A program made the translations under genes and the position numbers. The notes under the pieces were generated by a model, which worked only from the letters and a program-made list of their open reading frames with translations, was not told the DNA's origin and searched no databases. 64,000 bases of DNA from Pagrus major (lineage: Eukaryota; Chordata; Actinopteri; Spariformes; Sparidae). The DNA is taken from assembly GCF_040436345.1 (NCBI RefSeq), contig NC_133221.1, forward strand, positions 29,202,508 to 29,266,507, written 5' to 3'. Of the stretch, positions 12,011 through 46,600 are shown piece by piece. How positions within the stretch are numbered: position 1 is the first letter of the stretch; every line of letters starts with the position of its first letter.

Positions 12011-12874
12011 TACAGCAGAAGAAACCTGCACACTCCACATCATCCACACAGGTGTTTGGAGTTATCCTGGACAATCAGACGTCAGGATGAAAGGCAGGAT
12101 GAGAACAAAGAAAGTCTGGTTGATAAAAAAAATAATAAAATAAACTACTAGCTACTTTTCACAAGCACATACTAGCCTGTTAGTATGAACTAACTTTCCT
12201 CCAGATATTACTGAACAAAAAGAAAGGGATGGAAGAGGCGATACGCAGGTGAGTTACTCATGTAAAATAGCAGTACCACAGTTAAAATACAGAAGTATCA
12301 GCATCAAAATAAACTTAAAGTACCAAAATAAAAGTGATCATTTTGCAGAATGGCCCATTTGTATTGTGACATGTATGATGATATTCATTGACGTTGAAGC
12401 TACTAAAGGTGCAGCTAATTTTAATAACGTTATATACTGTGTAGCTTAAAAATAATAAAATATCAAATTATAGTAGTATAGTATATAGTACAATTTGTCA
12501 GCTCAAGTATGAATACCTCAAGATTTGTATTTACTTATTTTTGCACCACAAAAAAAAGATCCAGTTCAAACAAGAACAGTTTATCTAAGATTTCTGACTG
12601 AAATTAAGTACTCCTTCTAGCTATTAATTTATTTCTATTTATCCTCTATTTTGACAGTTGATCTTGAGAAATGACTCAAACGATTATCAACATTTTCTGC
12701 TGACAGATTAATCGTGTATCATCTTTCCAACCCTAAATGTAGCTATTTGGGCCCATGCAGTAATTGCCTGGAAAGGCTCTAATCAGAATAAAATAGTTTA
12801 AACCACCTGTAGCCTACAGGTGCTTTGGCTCATAAGAACTGAACAGGCATCTTTCAATGTATTTATTCTGGATG

Positions 12875-13345
12875 CATGATGTGCATTTTTTTCAGCCAAT
12901 ACCAATAATTCCCTGCTTCTCATAGCTGATACCATTTAGAATAATTTCACACATTTGTAATTTTCAAATGATCATAACCTGTAGTTTATTCATATTGGGC
13001 GCAAAAGAAAGGCTAGAAGATAATGAGCAAAGATGAATGATTTTAATTTACATAGCTCTAATAAGATTTGTTGTGTTAAAACTTCTCCCCTCCTGTCTGA
13101 ACCCTTGTGGAACATGTACTGTAAATCTCAATTGTTTCCTTTTCTGAAATGCTGCATGGCTCTACCCAGGTGCAACAGTTTGACATCATTACAAAACAAA
13201 GGTGTGCCTCTTCCTTCCTTCTGTATCGGAGTGTGTAGATGCTGTGCTTGATTAGTCAATGAAAGCAATTTCACTCCTTATTGTCTCTATTGGACGAATT
13301 TCACCAAGACTGATAAATACCTGATAATATAATTTTCCCAATATC
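12875..13345. repeat. Unnamed about 470-bp repeat, copy B
   Basis: Second copy of the repeat at 8660-9131 in the same orientation, located between the HAD-like gene and USP19. It starts TTTTTTTCAGCCAATACC and ends near the ACTGATAAATACCTGATAAT block. Confidence 0.7.
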
Positions 13346-13440
13346 AGGACGACAATTTATCAGGTCATTACGTATTGTTTGTCATGTTTAATATAACCAT
13401 AAAAACAAAAAACACTAATGTCAGCAGTTCCCAAAATTGT

Positions 13441-14547
13441 TTTATTTAATTTATATTAACCATTTATATGTATCCACAGCAGTATTCTTAATGATCCCCA
13501 CTTTATATACGCGGTCCATTACAAAGGAGGGGAGGGGTGAGACTGGACAACTCACGCAAAACTGAAATAATGAAATGTAGCAAAGTTTCAGGGGGAGGGG
13601 GTATTTCACAGGGTCCGGGGTCACAGCCTGTATGAGCATGCAGTCATGCACATTTCAGTTTATACTGAAGAAGCCTTTTGACAATTGCATCCACAGGATC
13701 GAATATCTAAACAAGTACAAAAAAAAACATAATGAGAGAAATAATAACATACACTACAGCAACAGAAGCCAAATGAAGTTTATAAAGCGACAAAAGACAG
13801 AAAAAGCGTGTGTCCCTCGATATTAACAAAAAGTAGCAGGTCAGCACCCGTCTCGCGTGTTTTACTTTACATCAATTGCTACAATTCCAATCCATGTTAC
13901 AGAATTGCCTGCCACAAACAAATCAAACTAGGTAATACGTCAAAAAACAACAGAAAGATAAAATGATTTACACACATTACAACAATCTTCACTCCCCAAA
14001 TTTAGCCTAATAATCGACCGCAGCTTTAGCCACGGATTAACAGGTCAGGTCAAGGTTAGTGGTCGGGTTTTGAACCTAAACCAGACCACAAGGTGCGTTG
14101 GTGCGTGGAGGCCTGGCAGGCTCCCCACTGATCTGTCGGGTGGTTGAGTTTGACCTCCTGTAGCAGCAGCTTACGATGAGCTGCCAACAGGAGCTCAGAG
14201 GTCACAGAAGTGTGTTCGCTTGTGTGAGACTATATGCACTGGATGAATATTACTACATATACAGTTCGTTAAGGGTTTATCAATAGGTGAGTACATTAAT
14301 GTGAGTATATTTGATGATGTGTGTCTAGTTAGTACACATCTACATCTGAAGGTCTTTAACAAGTGGGTGCAGTAGAGTCCTCGGAGCCCACCTCCAGATG
14401 TTCTGACACTGCAGTGTTGTGTTGACACCAGATTCAGAGTCGTGTAACTAATGAGCACTGATGTGTCTTTAGCTTAGGGGCAGCTTCTACTCGGGACCTC
14501 CGTGGATCAGCCGCTCTGATCTGGACTCCCTTCAGTCCTCACCATGA
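13441..14547 (-). other. usp19: 3'UTR of the USP19 EEVD isoform with polyA signal
   Basis: About 1.1 kb downstream of the EEVD stop has no further exon signal. AATAAA on the minus strand lies at 13446-13441. I infer this is the terminal 3'UTR. No repeat family was recognised within it. Confidence 0.5.
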
Positions 14548-37759
<23,212 letters not shown>

Positions 37760-37924
37760 CTTCAGGCACTTGGCACTGACAGGCCGCCCGTCGCCAGAAT
37801 CACTACCGCTGCTGGGGTCTGGATCTGAGGTGTGCCTCTTTCTGCCTGGCCCGGCTATCTTGGCGATGATACTGGTCTGAACTCTCCCAGAACAGAATCA
37901 GGAAGGCTGCTAAGGGATGGGGAC
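37760..37924 (-). other. usp19: USP19 5'UTR part of exon 2, with an in-frame open stretch
   Basis: Exon 2 begins at 37924 after acceptor CCACCTCAG. An in-frame TGA at 37900-37898 is followed by 46 open codons without ATG before the start Met at 37759. The open stretch includes KRHTSDPDPSSGSDSGDG. I treat it as 5'UTR because it lacks an ATG. Confidence 0.7.
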
Positions 37925-39031
37925 CTGAGGTGGAGGGCAGAGAGACATTTAATAATCAAGACTGTGATCTGTTTGGCATTATCTGAATTATCATTCTAAA
38001 TCTAACAAGAGTGTTAAGATTAACAACTCAGGTGGTCAAGACAATACAAACAAACACTCACACAAGAGAGGGACAGAGGTTTACTGTTTAAAAGTAATAA
38101 GGAGCTTAATTTTAATAAGTACAACAAAGCTGAACGAGACATGGACATGATGTTTTACAAAAGGAGGCATATGACTGCACATAACGTGCCGAACTAGAAC
38201 GACGCTGAGCCGTGCCTCGTTTCCTTAGCATAGCAACGGCAACTTGCTAGCTTGGACAGTCAAATGACAAACAAAGGACAACAGCTAAATCAGCCATTTT
38301 ATTCGGCGGTCAGTACATTACATTTACTAAAAACATGGGTGGTGAGCATTAAGATAGCTAGCAAGCCAAACAATAGCTTCTCGTCCCCAGAGTTGTTAGC
38401 TTGGCAACTGGTAAGTTAGCCGGCCGACTGCAGAGGTTCGTTTAATTTAAGACACAGGTGTTTGCGGCGAGTCATGTGCCCGTCGATATGTCCCTTTCTT
38501 TCACGTTTATCTAACGTGATATTACCGACAATTATTCTTGTCAACCCTATTTATTGGAATAAGCAAATAGTCTTCATTTAATAACATAACCGTTATATGA
38601 AAGCATCTTAATGCTAGTCCTTGTTGGGGTGTTTGGGACAATGCAATCCTGGGATGGTACATAAGGACTCAATGATGTAACGTTACTGTATCCAAGTTAG
38701 CGGTCTTGGCTTTATTGACCAGAAATAACCACCCACATTTTTACTGCATAATGGCAGAGGACATTTTATAACTCGCTTCTCAGTACGATCACTGGCACTA
38801 TCTCTAATCTATATGTTCCGGCAGAGCGCAGGACAAGTCGTGCAATCAAACGCTCCCACAGTCTTCGAGAAGCTAATGTCATTAGCCACATCAAGCTAAG
38901 GCTAGCTGACACGAAAGGGTTGCTACGGCGCCCTATTTACACAACCAAAACAACATGACATCTCGTGACACCTGATGCCCGTCTGTGATTAAAATGCCAA
39001 ATCAATATTTACATAAAAACAGGAGACTTAC
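37925..39031 (-). other. USP19 intron 1
   Basis: A 1.1-kb intron between the non-coding exon and exon 2. The half near the promoter is CpG-containing. No exon or repeat family was recognised. Confidence 0.6.
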
Positions 39032-39425
39032 GGGGCTTCAATTTGGCGAGAATTGAATGTTGTTCCTGCCACACACACGAGCTGCTAAGCTCCTTCACGG
39101 CCGCGGGCCGCTGCGCTCCTGCCCGCACTCGAAACCCCGTAGTCCACGGTGTTTCTGGAATGTTCTGTCATTTATCCAGGACCCATTTCTGGTAACTTGA
39201 AAGTAGTTATTTCAAAGAATTAAACAAAACACAGCATTTGAAAAGGCGCTCCGTCTGGTGTCAGTTTGGTGTCATCCGGCCTCTGCGGCGTGAGTCCTAC
39301 TTTGTTTGGAACAAAATACACTGCTGCCCGGCCAAACCTGAAATGAGTGCGCGCATAGGCCACTTCCTGGCTGGCGCGTTCACGTGATCTGTAGCTCTTC
39401 CTTTACCCCCCCACCCCACCCCCCT
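39032..39425 (-). promoter_or_regulatory. usp19: USP19 first exon (non-coding) and promoter region
   Basis: A strong donor (GCCCC|GTAAGTC) at 39032/39031 marks the end of a non-coding first exon. The upstream 350 bp are CpG-rich (39095-39140). They carry an E-box CACGTG at 39381-39386, an ETS-like ACTTCCTG at about 39361-39368, and a C-rich tract at 39406-39424. There is no TATA box. The first exon's 5' end cannot be defined from sequence alone. Confidence 0.6.
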
Positions 39426-39427
39426 CT

Positions 39428-39430
<3 letters not shown>

Positions 39431-39459
<29 letters not shown>
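39431..39459. repeat. (AC)n microsatellite upstream of USP19
   Basis: A clean AC tract of about 14 units next to the C-rich tract of the USP19 promoter region. Confidence 0.9.
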
Positions 39460-39464
<5 letters not shown>

Positions 39465-42400
39465 AAATACACATTAGTGTTTTTTGCTGTAGGTTGTTTA
39501 CAAAAAATGGGTTGTCAACAGTAGAAGAAGGAAACTCCCAAGGGCCAGGTCAATGTGCACCATTTAAACACAATACTAACAGAAGGCATTGAAGTGGCTC
39601 CTGTATTTTTACCTAATCTTGAGGCCCTATCTTGTTGAGGGGGCCATCTGTTCAAAACTAATTTTGATACCCTAAATATCTCTTGTGAACACATTTCCTT
39701 TTTCAGGTGATTCAATCTAACAGACACACAGCAAACCCAGGGCTGGATAGCACACAAGTGCAAGAATACTGGTTGGTTTCTGGCGCTCTTGGCAGGGCCG
39801 GCTGGGGGAACTTCTGCTTCAACTAAAGATCATCCCAGATCCACCACAGTCAAATTTCAATGGCACTCACGTGTCAACTCTTTATATGGGCCCATATTAC
39901 CATCTGAGGAGGGGCTGACAGGGCCATAATACATAGACAGCCTACTATTTTTAGACAGGGGCCTTGTCCCGAATGGCACTCTGAACCCTGTTTCATTCTC
40001 TGAGTCTTCACTTAAATGTTGTTGACAGTGATGATGCAGACCAGTGGTGGTATCATCATTCTTATAATTGAGGTGTAGAAATGGTAACGTACATTAAACA
40101 CCACCAAAACACTGATTAACCTAACAAAAAACAATATTGTACAGGCGAAACAGCAAAAGCAAATATTACTCTGAAGACGCCTTTCTGATCTCCCTAAAAC
40201 GCACAATATGTCATTTCTGCTGCTTTATGGGTCTTTTCATCAAAGCACAACTAAAGACTGATGTGTTGGGAGGCTCGGGCAGGGCGGGGGACAGAGCTGC
40301 TGCTCAGTGAGAGTCAGGTGCCGACCCAGACCATCTGGGGGAATAAACACCATGTGACATCAGATTCTGCTCTGAACCACAGCTGTTTACTGACAGGAGG
40401 GCTCAGAGATTACTTTTTAGCTTTTGGATATGAAAAGTGGATTTATCTTCACTCCTGGTTATCAGCCTGACTGCAGCAGTGATCGGTGGAGGTGACCTCC
40501 ATATTCAGGTGTTTCTGTTCTGTCATCCATTTTTGAGAGTGTATCGAGTGTAATGTTGACTGCTGACTGGAGCTGGAGGGGAAATGTACTTTACTTCATG
40601 AACATAAAGCTGCAGAGAGGAGAGGGGGGAAAGAAGAGAGAGAACTGGAGTGTCTAGTGAGCGCTGAGTTTAGTGAGAGGTTGATGCGAATTCAAACACA
40701 CAGACACTATGTGCAGTGAAGTAATCTGGCTGTTTGGGGCAAAAGTAACAGGAACACCCATCGGTAACATCTCACTGGTCGTGAACACCATTTCACAACT
40801 ACCACCGCTGATGAAAATCCATCTGACATGACTCAGGCACAAATGTTCACAGATGAGGTAATGTTTTACTGTGTTCACATTATAAGTTTAGTCTTGTTAG
40901 CTGTCCTCCCCCACCCAGAAGTAGCAATATGCGACCGGGTGGCCTCAAGAAAACTTTTGGATAATGTAATTACGCACCCAAACAAATATATTACAAAGGT
41001 TTAGGCGTTTTTAGACATTTTAATACAGAATTCTAACATTATGTCTTTAACTCTTATGTTGTTCCTTTTATTTTGCCTTCCCCTCTACCATCTGTGTCTT
41101 GGGGCCTGTGAAGGCCCTGCCCTGATAAGATGCAGACCTTCTCAAAGGGCATATCATGGACTCATGGCAGCGCTCAATGCACCCTTGCAGAACACAAACA
41201 GTAGCAATAGTAACAGCAAATAGCAATAATCTTACACCCCTGCAGACTGCAGCGGGCCACAATGTAGCAAGGTTAGTAAATGGGACAGTATGAATCATGG
41301 AGGTTTTTCAAATGATCTGTACAAGTATTCTGATTTCTAACAGACTCGTGATATAGATGCTCGAAGAAGCTACTTCGACAGAGAAAAATGTTAATTTATC
41401 CAACCTTTATTCACAAAACTGTACACAGAAAAACTTCACACATGCTCCTTTTGGTACTTTTGCTTTGGTAAGTTATCAAAATCATTTGGCTGCCAGTTGA
41501 TATGTGATCTGAGAGAAGCATGTGTAGAAAGTTAGAGTTTTTTTGGTTTGTGTCCTCAAACACAAATTGTCATGCAAGTAGTACATGAGTAAATGTCCAA
41601 GACACTGGCATATTATAAGGCACAATTAAACACTATGCATACTGTAGAATACTATGTCACTTCAGTGAGGGATCAGTTACTGTAGACCTTATATTCTATT
41701 TGATAAACAGACATCCACAACCTCTTCATCTCAGGTTTGGCATTCATAAAATTGAATCCCAGTGATGACTGAAACCATAACAAACATAGCAAAACATTGT
41801 GGGAATTACACTGATTCGCTTTCCTGCTGAAAGTTAGATGAGAAGATCAATAAAACACTCCAACATCTGTTCATTTTAAGAGACAGTTAGTTTGGCTTAG
41901 TGTAAATACTGGAACCGAGGGGAAACAGCAAGCCTGGCTCTATCCACATCTTGAAAAGCCTGCCGACCAGCGCCTCTAAATCAACACAATATGTCTTGTT
42001 TAATCCATCCAAAAACACAAAGTGTGGAAATGTGGTTTTACAGGAATATGTGCCGGACTGTTTCTTAGGGAGAAGCAGAGACAGGGAAATTTCGCAGTAC
42101 CAGGAAATCATAGATAATACGTGACATTTGAAGGTGCTGGGAGGTGTATGTATTTATTTATTTGGGTCTTTGGCTAGTTGTTTTCTCCTGATTCCTGTCT
42201 TTATGCTTAAATAACAGGCTGCTGGCTGTAGTTATCCAACAGTTTGGTATCAATCTTTTCATCCGACTCTCTATAAGAAAGCAAAAAGGCCTAATTCTAA
42301 TGCCATTTTGTTACCTAAATCAAACCTCAGCCTGTCACACTCAGCTCGACCATAATATCTTCTTGTTTCATCAGCTCTATCTGACAGCTGTTGAGATATT

Positions 42401-43578
42401 TCACTCTCCTCCTACTTCAGACAGAAGTGTTTGTGGCTGGTTCTATCTATTTACTTGCAGTGTCAAACAATTCATCTATCTTCACACAAAAATGGTCGTA
42501 TAATTTGTTTATGTCTTCTATGTATAAAGGCAGACATTCAAAACTATATTTCTCACACCCACGTTGGCACAAATTTTATCGAATAATCCTTAAATTTAAA
42601 ATCTATGATTGCAAGAACTCAGTTTATTTCTTTATCCGACTGAAAGGGTATGTCCTCAAAACTACACAGGGACAAGGGTCTAGTGACTGTACCCTCATCT
42701 CTTTATTTTGGCTTCTTTGATAATAAGCCAAAAGTATTACAGCCTCATCATTTTAACCATGAAGCACAGTTCTGTTTGAACGGACGTTCATTCAAACTTT
42801 ATGCACCCAGAAGTTGTAGTGTTTTATCCTTAAAGAAGACACTGTCCACTACAGTTTGAATGAAGTCCTCTCATGATGAGCACAGCTCAGAATATACCTC
42901 CAATAGTCACAGAGACTTCATAGAAAAACAGGGAGAAAAGGATATCGACCTGCTGATTATGCAACAGTCAATAATACAATTAATAAATGGTTAAACTACA
43001 GATATTTGAGATGAATTATTATTTTTCATCCACATCTGTGTATTAATGACTTTCTCAAATACAATTTTCTTTTTTCATGTTCAAAACAAAAATTCAAACA
43101 CAGACACATTTCCAGATTGTTTTAGAAATTAGAAACAAAAATAATGTACATAAATTAAAATAACATAGGTGATATCAGACAACCTTTACGTAAATATATC
43201 TCACACTGCACTTAGTCCAGAGCTAAAAGCATTCTTAGAGCCTTCTTAACCCCAGGCTCCCAGTGTCAACTCTTTTTGTTACTTTAGCCCCATGTTTACT
43301 CTTTTTCTTTAGGAGATAACCCCACAGACACGGGGCTTACCCTGCTCCAAAACAGGGCCAGCAAGCCCTCGGCTAAAGTCGGAGCTAGCCGACTTGTGCT
43401 GGTGTGAAAGGTTAGACTAAGTAGGTTCGAAGAATGCTTTTAGCCCTGGACTAAGAGCAGTGTGTCAAGCCCTTATATATGATAGCAATCGTTTTAAATA
43501 CTTACATAAAATACAGTTTGCCCACAAACAATGTAAATTCACTGGCAGAGTGATCAAATAACCACCCAGCCCTCTTTT
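39460..43578. other. Intergenic region between LAMB2 and USP19
   Basis: About 4 kb. It contains the repeat copy at 41880-42290. No splice-supported exon or RNA gene was found on either strand. Confidence 0.65.
41880..42290. repeat. Teleost interspersed repeat with 'CTGGCTC' core, copy 1
   Basis: It contains AAACAGCAAGCCTGGCTC, CAGCGCCTCTAAATCA, TGTGGTTTTACAGGA, GCTGCTGGCTGTAG and CATCCGACTCTCTATAAGAA. A diverged second copy in the same orientation is at 58150-58500. It lies between LAMB2 and USP19. Confidence 0.65.
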
Positions 43579-43584
43579 TTTATT
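43579..43584 (-). other. lamb2: Candidate LAMB2 polyadenylation signal
   Basis: AATAAA on the minus strand lies about 70 nt past the LAMB2 stop. This would give a very short 3'UTR. Other hexamers lie further downstream, so usage is uncertain. Confidence 0.35.
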
Positions 43585-43654
43585 CATTTTCCAGTAAGTA
43601 CAGTTACTGTATCTGGAGGAAATGAACTGTTTTCTTATGACAAAGACTGCTGAG

Positions 43655-46600
43655 TTACTGGCATGTGTTGTAGATCTGGATCTGTTTGTTGATGTCATTG
43701 AGGATGGATTTCATCTGGTCCTCCAAGCCATCCAGCTGACGAGCTTTCCCCTCCAACTTCCTCTGGTTCTCCTCATAGTTTTTCTCCAGCTCTGTGGGAA
43801 GAAGGGATTTCAGGAATGGTTACACAGCCAGGCATGAGCAGCATTTGGTGCCTCTCAGTCATTCTACTTTATCTGGGTGCTGATTTTAATCACCAAATTC
43901 TTTTTAAATAGACTGCTGAAACACACCGGCCTGTTTCAAACTGCTTTTAACTGGCTGCCTATCTACTTGGCACCACTCTCAGCTGCTCCAGGATATCTCT
44001 CTCTTTGGCTATTGAGAAAGTCCTGAAGTAATGACAATCATAATCATCCAGATTTTAAATATGAGATATCAAACACGTTTTTGATATTTATCGGGGTGCT
44101 CCCTATGAGCCTGCAAGCAGTTCAGGAGGATTAAGACTGGCTCTGTAAACCCCTAAATTATCAGGGCTGAACATCGGTACCGACTGAGGTCCCAGACCAG
44201 ATTTCTCCTCAGATTGTTGGGAGAGGCAGAATCAGGATTACATTAGCTGCAAACTCCTGCAGTGTGAGCCTGGCCATGGTGAAAAAGCAAATGAGCTTAT
44301 TTCTCAAAACATGGAATTTCTTTAAGGTTTGAGGTGTATGTCACTAAATCTGGCCATTTCTCTGGCTTGAACAAAAAGGAGAGAACACATGACACCTATT
44401 TAAAGTTATTCTATTCTACAAAACAGAATTATTATTCTACATTGGTTGCTTGTCGCTCTCAATAAAGCACATCATGGTCGACCTATTTGTCTGTCATGCT
44501 TGTAATGTATGGACCAGTGAGGTCAGACAGGGAGGTTATTTTACTGTATTCTTGTGTTTATTGTCTTTTATCTATTGTGTTTTTTTAAATTGTTTTTTTA
44601 TCTATCTATTGGTTTTATTATTTCCCCTTTATCATTTATATGTTTGTGTCCATTAGTCCCCAAGAGTTTACATGTGTACTATATTTTTATCAGCTTGTCA
44701 GTCATCTGTAAAGTGCTCTGAATTGCCACTGTAAACAGCAAAATATAATAAAAATTTCACATAACTGTAACAGATTCTTAATACTCTACTCGTTGCAACA
44801 ATCATACTTTTCTTACTCCAAACATACAAACACACAAACCCTGTCTACCTCTTCATAAACACATAGGCACACACACATAAACCTTTTAATAAGCACCTGC
44901 TAGTCTCCGGAGTTTGTTCTGGGCATCTGTCAGTAGTTCTTTTGCTTCATCTCTGAGGCTCTCTGCTCTTTTCTTGGCATCCTTCACAGCTTTGGCCTTC
45001 GTGTCAACCCGCTGCTGCACTTCATGGTATTTATCTGTCAGCTGGCCGTCTAGAATCTGAGCATCAAGACAGGAGAGATGTTTTTCTATAACAGCTGTGC
45101 ACGCTTTTAAAGAGACAAAGTGTGTTACACACACACAGACACACACCTGCTTGGCTTCGTTTGCCTTGTCTCGTGCCATGGTGGCTGTCTCTTCGGCTCG
45201 GGCTGCTGCCATGCTGTTGTTGGCACGTTTGGTCTTCAGGGCATTGATCTCCCGTCCCAGTGTGCCCAGGCGGTCCATGGCATCATTCAGGTCCTTCTCA
45301 CTGTTGGATGTCTCTGACTCAATCTGAGGAGAGCATGAGGAAGTACAGTGAATTCTAATCCTTCTGAAATAACATAAGTACAAGCTTGGCCTTTGTTGGA
45401 TTATGTTTTCATTAGGTGCCAGGGTGTGATTTCCCCAAATGGAGTCCTGAATGGTCATGTAATAAACCGTATGTGTGTGTTTTAAATGCACACTGATGAT
45501 AGACATGGCGACAAACATGGCTATCATTGCTACAGTATAATGCTGTATAATAGTTATCTGAGCCATTTGGCCCGTCTCAAAAACTCTTGGCAGGCATTGA
45601 GTCATCTATGATTTTTATTAATCTTTAAAGTATGGCAGGCCTGTAATTTAAAGCTGCATTTACACATTTTTTTGCTACTTGGATGCAATGGAGACGCACT
45701 GAACACTGAAATATCATCATGTTTAAAGGTGATATGGCTAACGTATTTACACATCCAACAGAAATGGAGCATCTTCATTTGGAGTCGTATTTTACAAATT
45801 TGAAAGTCAGTTTAATATTCACCCTCTAAGTTGTGTTATAATGGCTCTTTAGCTGCTAAATGTTCCACTATTCTCACCGGCTAGTTGCTAACTGTGTTTG
45901 ACTGCTGGGCAGGTAGTGTACAGTGGGTTTATCAGAGCTTTCTTTGCTAAAAACAGTATCCTTCTGTGGCTGAAAACAATGCTGATTAGAGCTTTGAGAC
46001 TGAACCAAAACAAAAAGTTAAAACAAGTTATAAACTTCTGTGGGTTTGTCATTGCAAGTGGCACCTTTCAAACTGAATTTTGCCATTTAATGAAGTGAAG
46101 GGATAACATGTTTATAACCGCATATAACACTGAGTATTCACTTTTAGGCTGATGAATAATGTCTTGCAACAATGATCCAACTTCAAAGCAGAGCCAAAAG
46201 TCTGAGAATTGTTATTATACCTTAACAACCTGCTCAGATACTGATATTTGTAGAATGCGGTAAATTACTACAGCTTAATGTTTTTTCTTTTCTTTGCATG
46301 GTTTGTTACCTGTGCCAGTCGGGCCTCAGTGTCCCCGATGTCAGCTTTGGCTCTCGCTATGGCCTTCTCTGCTGACGTCTGGGCCGTCTTAGCATCCACC
46401 AGGGCTTGTTTCACCGTCTCGGCTGTGGTCTTTACCCCCTCAGCACGATGCCTGAAAAACAACATAGTGTTTAGAACAGTTACCTTTAAGAAAGAAATAT
46501 AGAATGGTCTTTTTAAGTACAATTAATTCTCTCTATCCTGACTACCTTGCCCTCTTGGCATCCAGCAGCAGTTGCTCTGCCTTGCGGACATCATCCTGCG

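Noticed and set aside
43880..44760. Possible old LINE remnant
   Set aside because: Some phrases look retroelement-like, but no continuous peptide or tail supports it.
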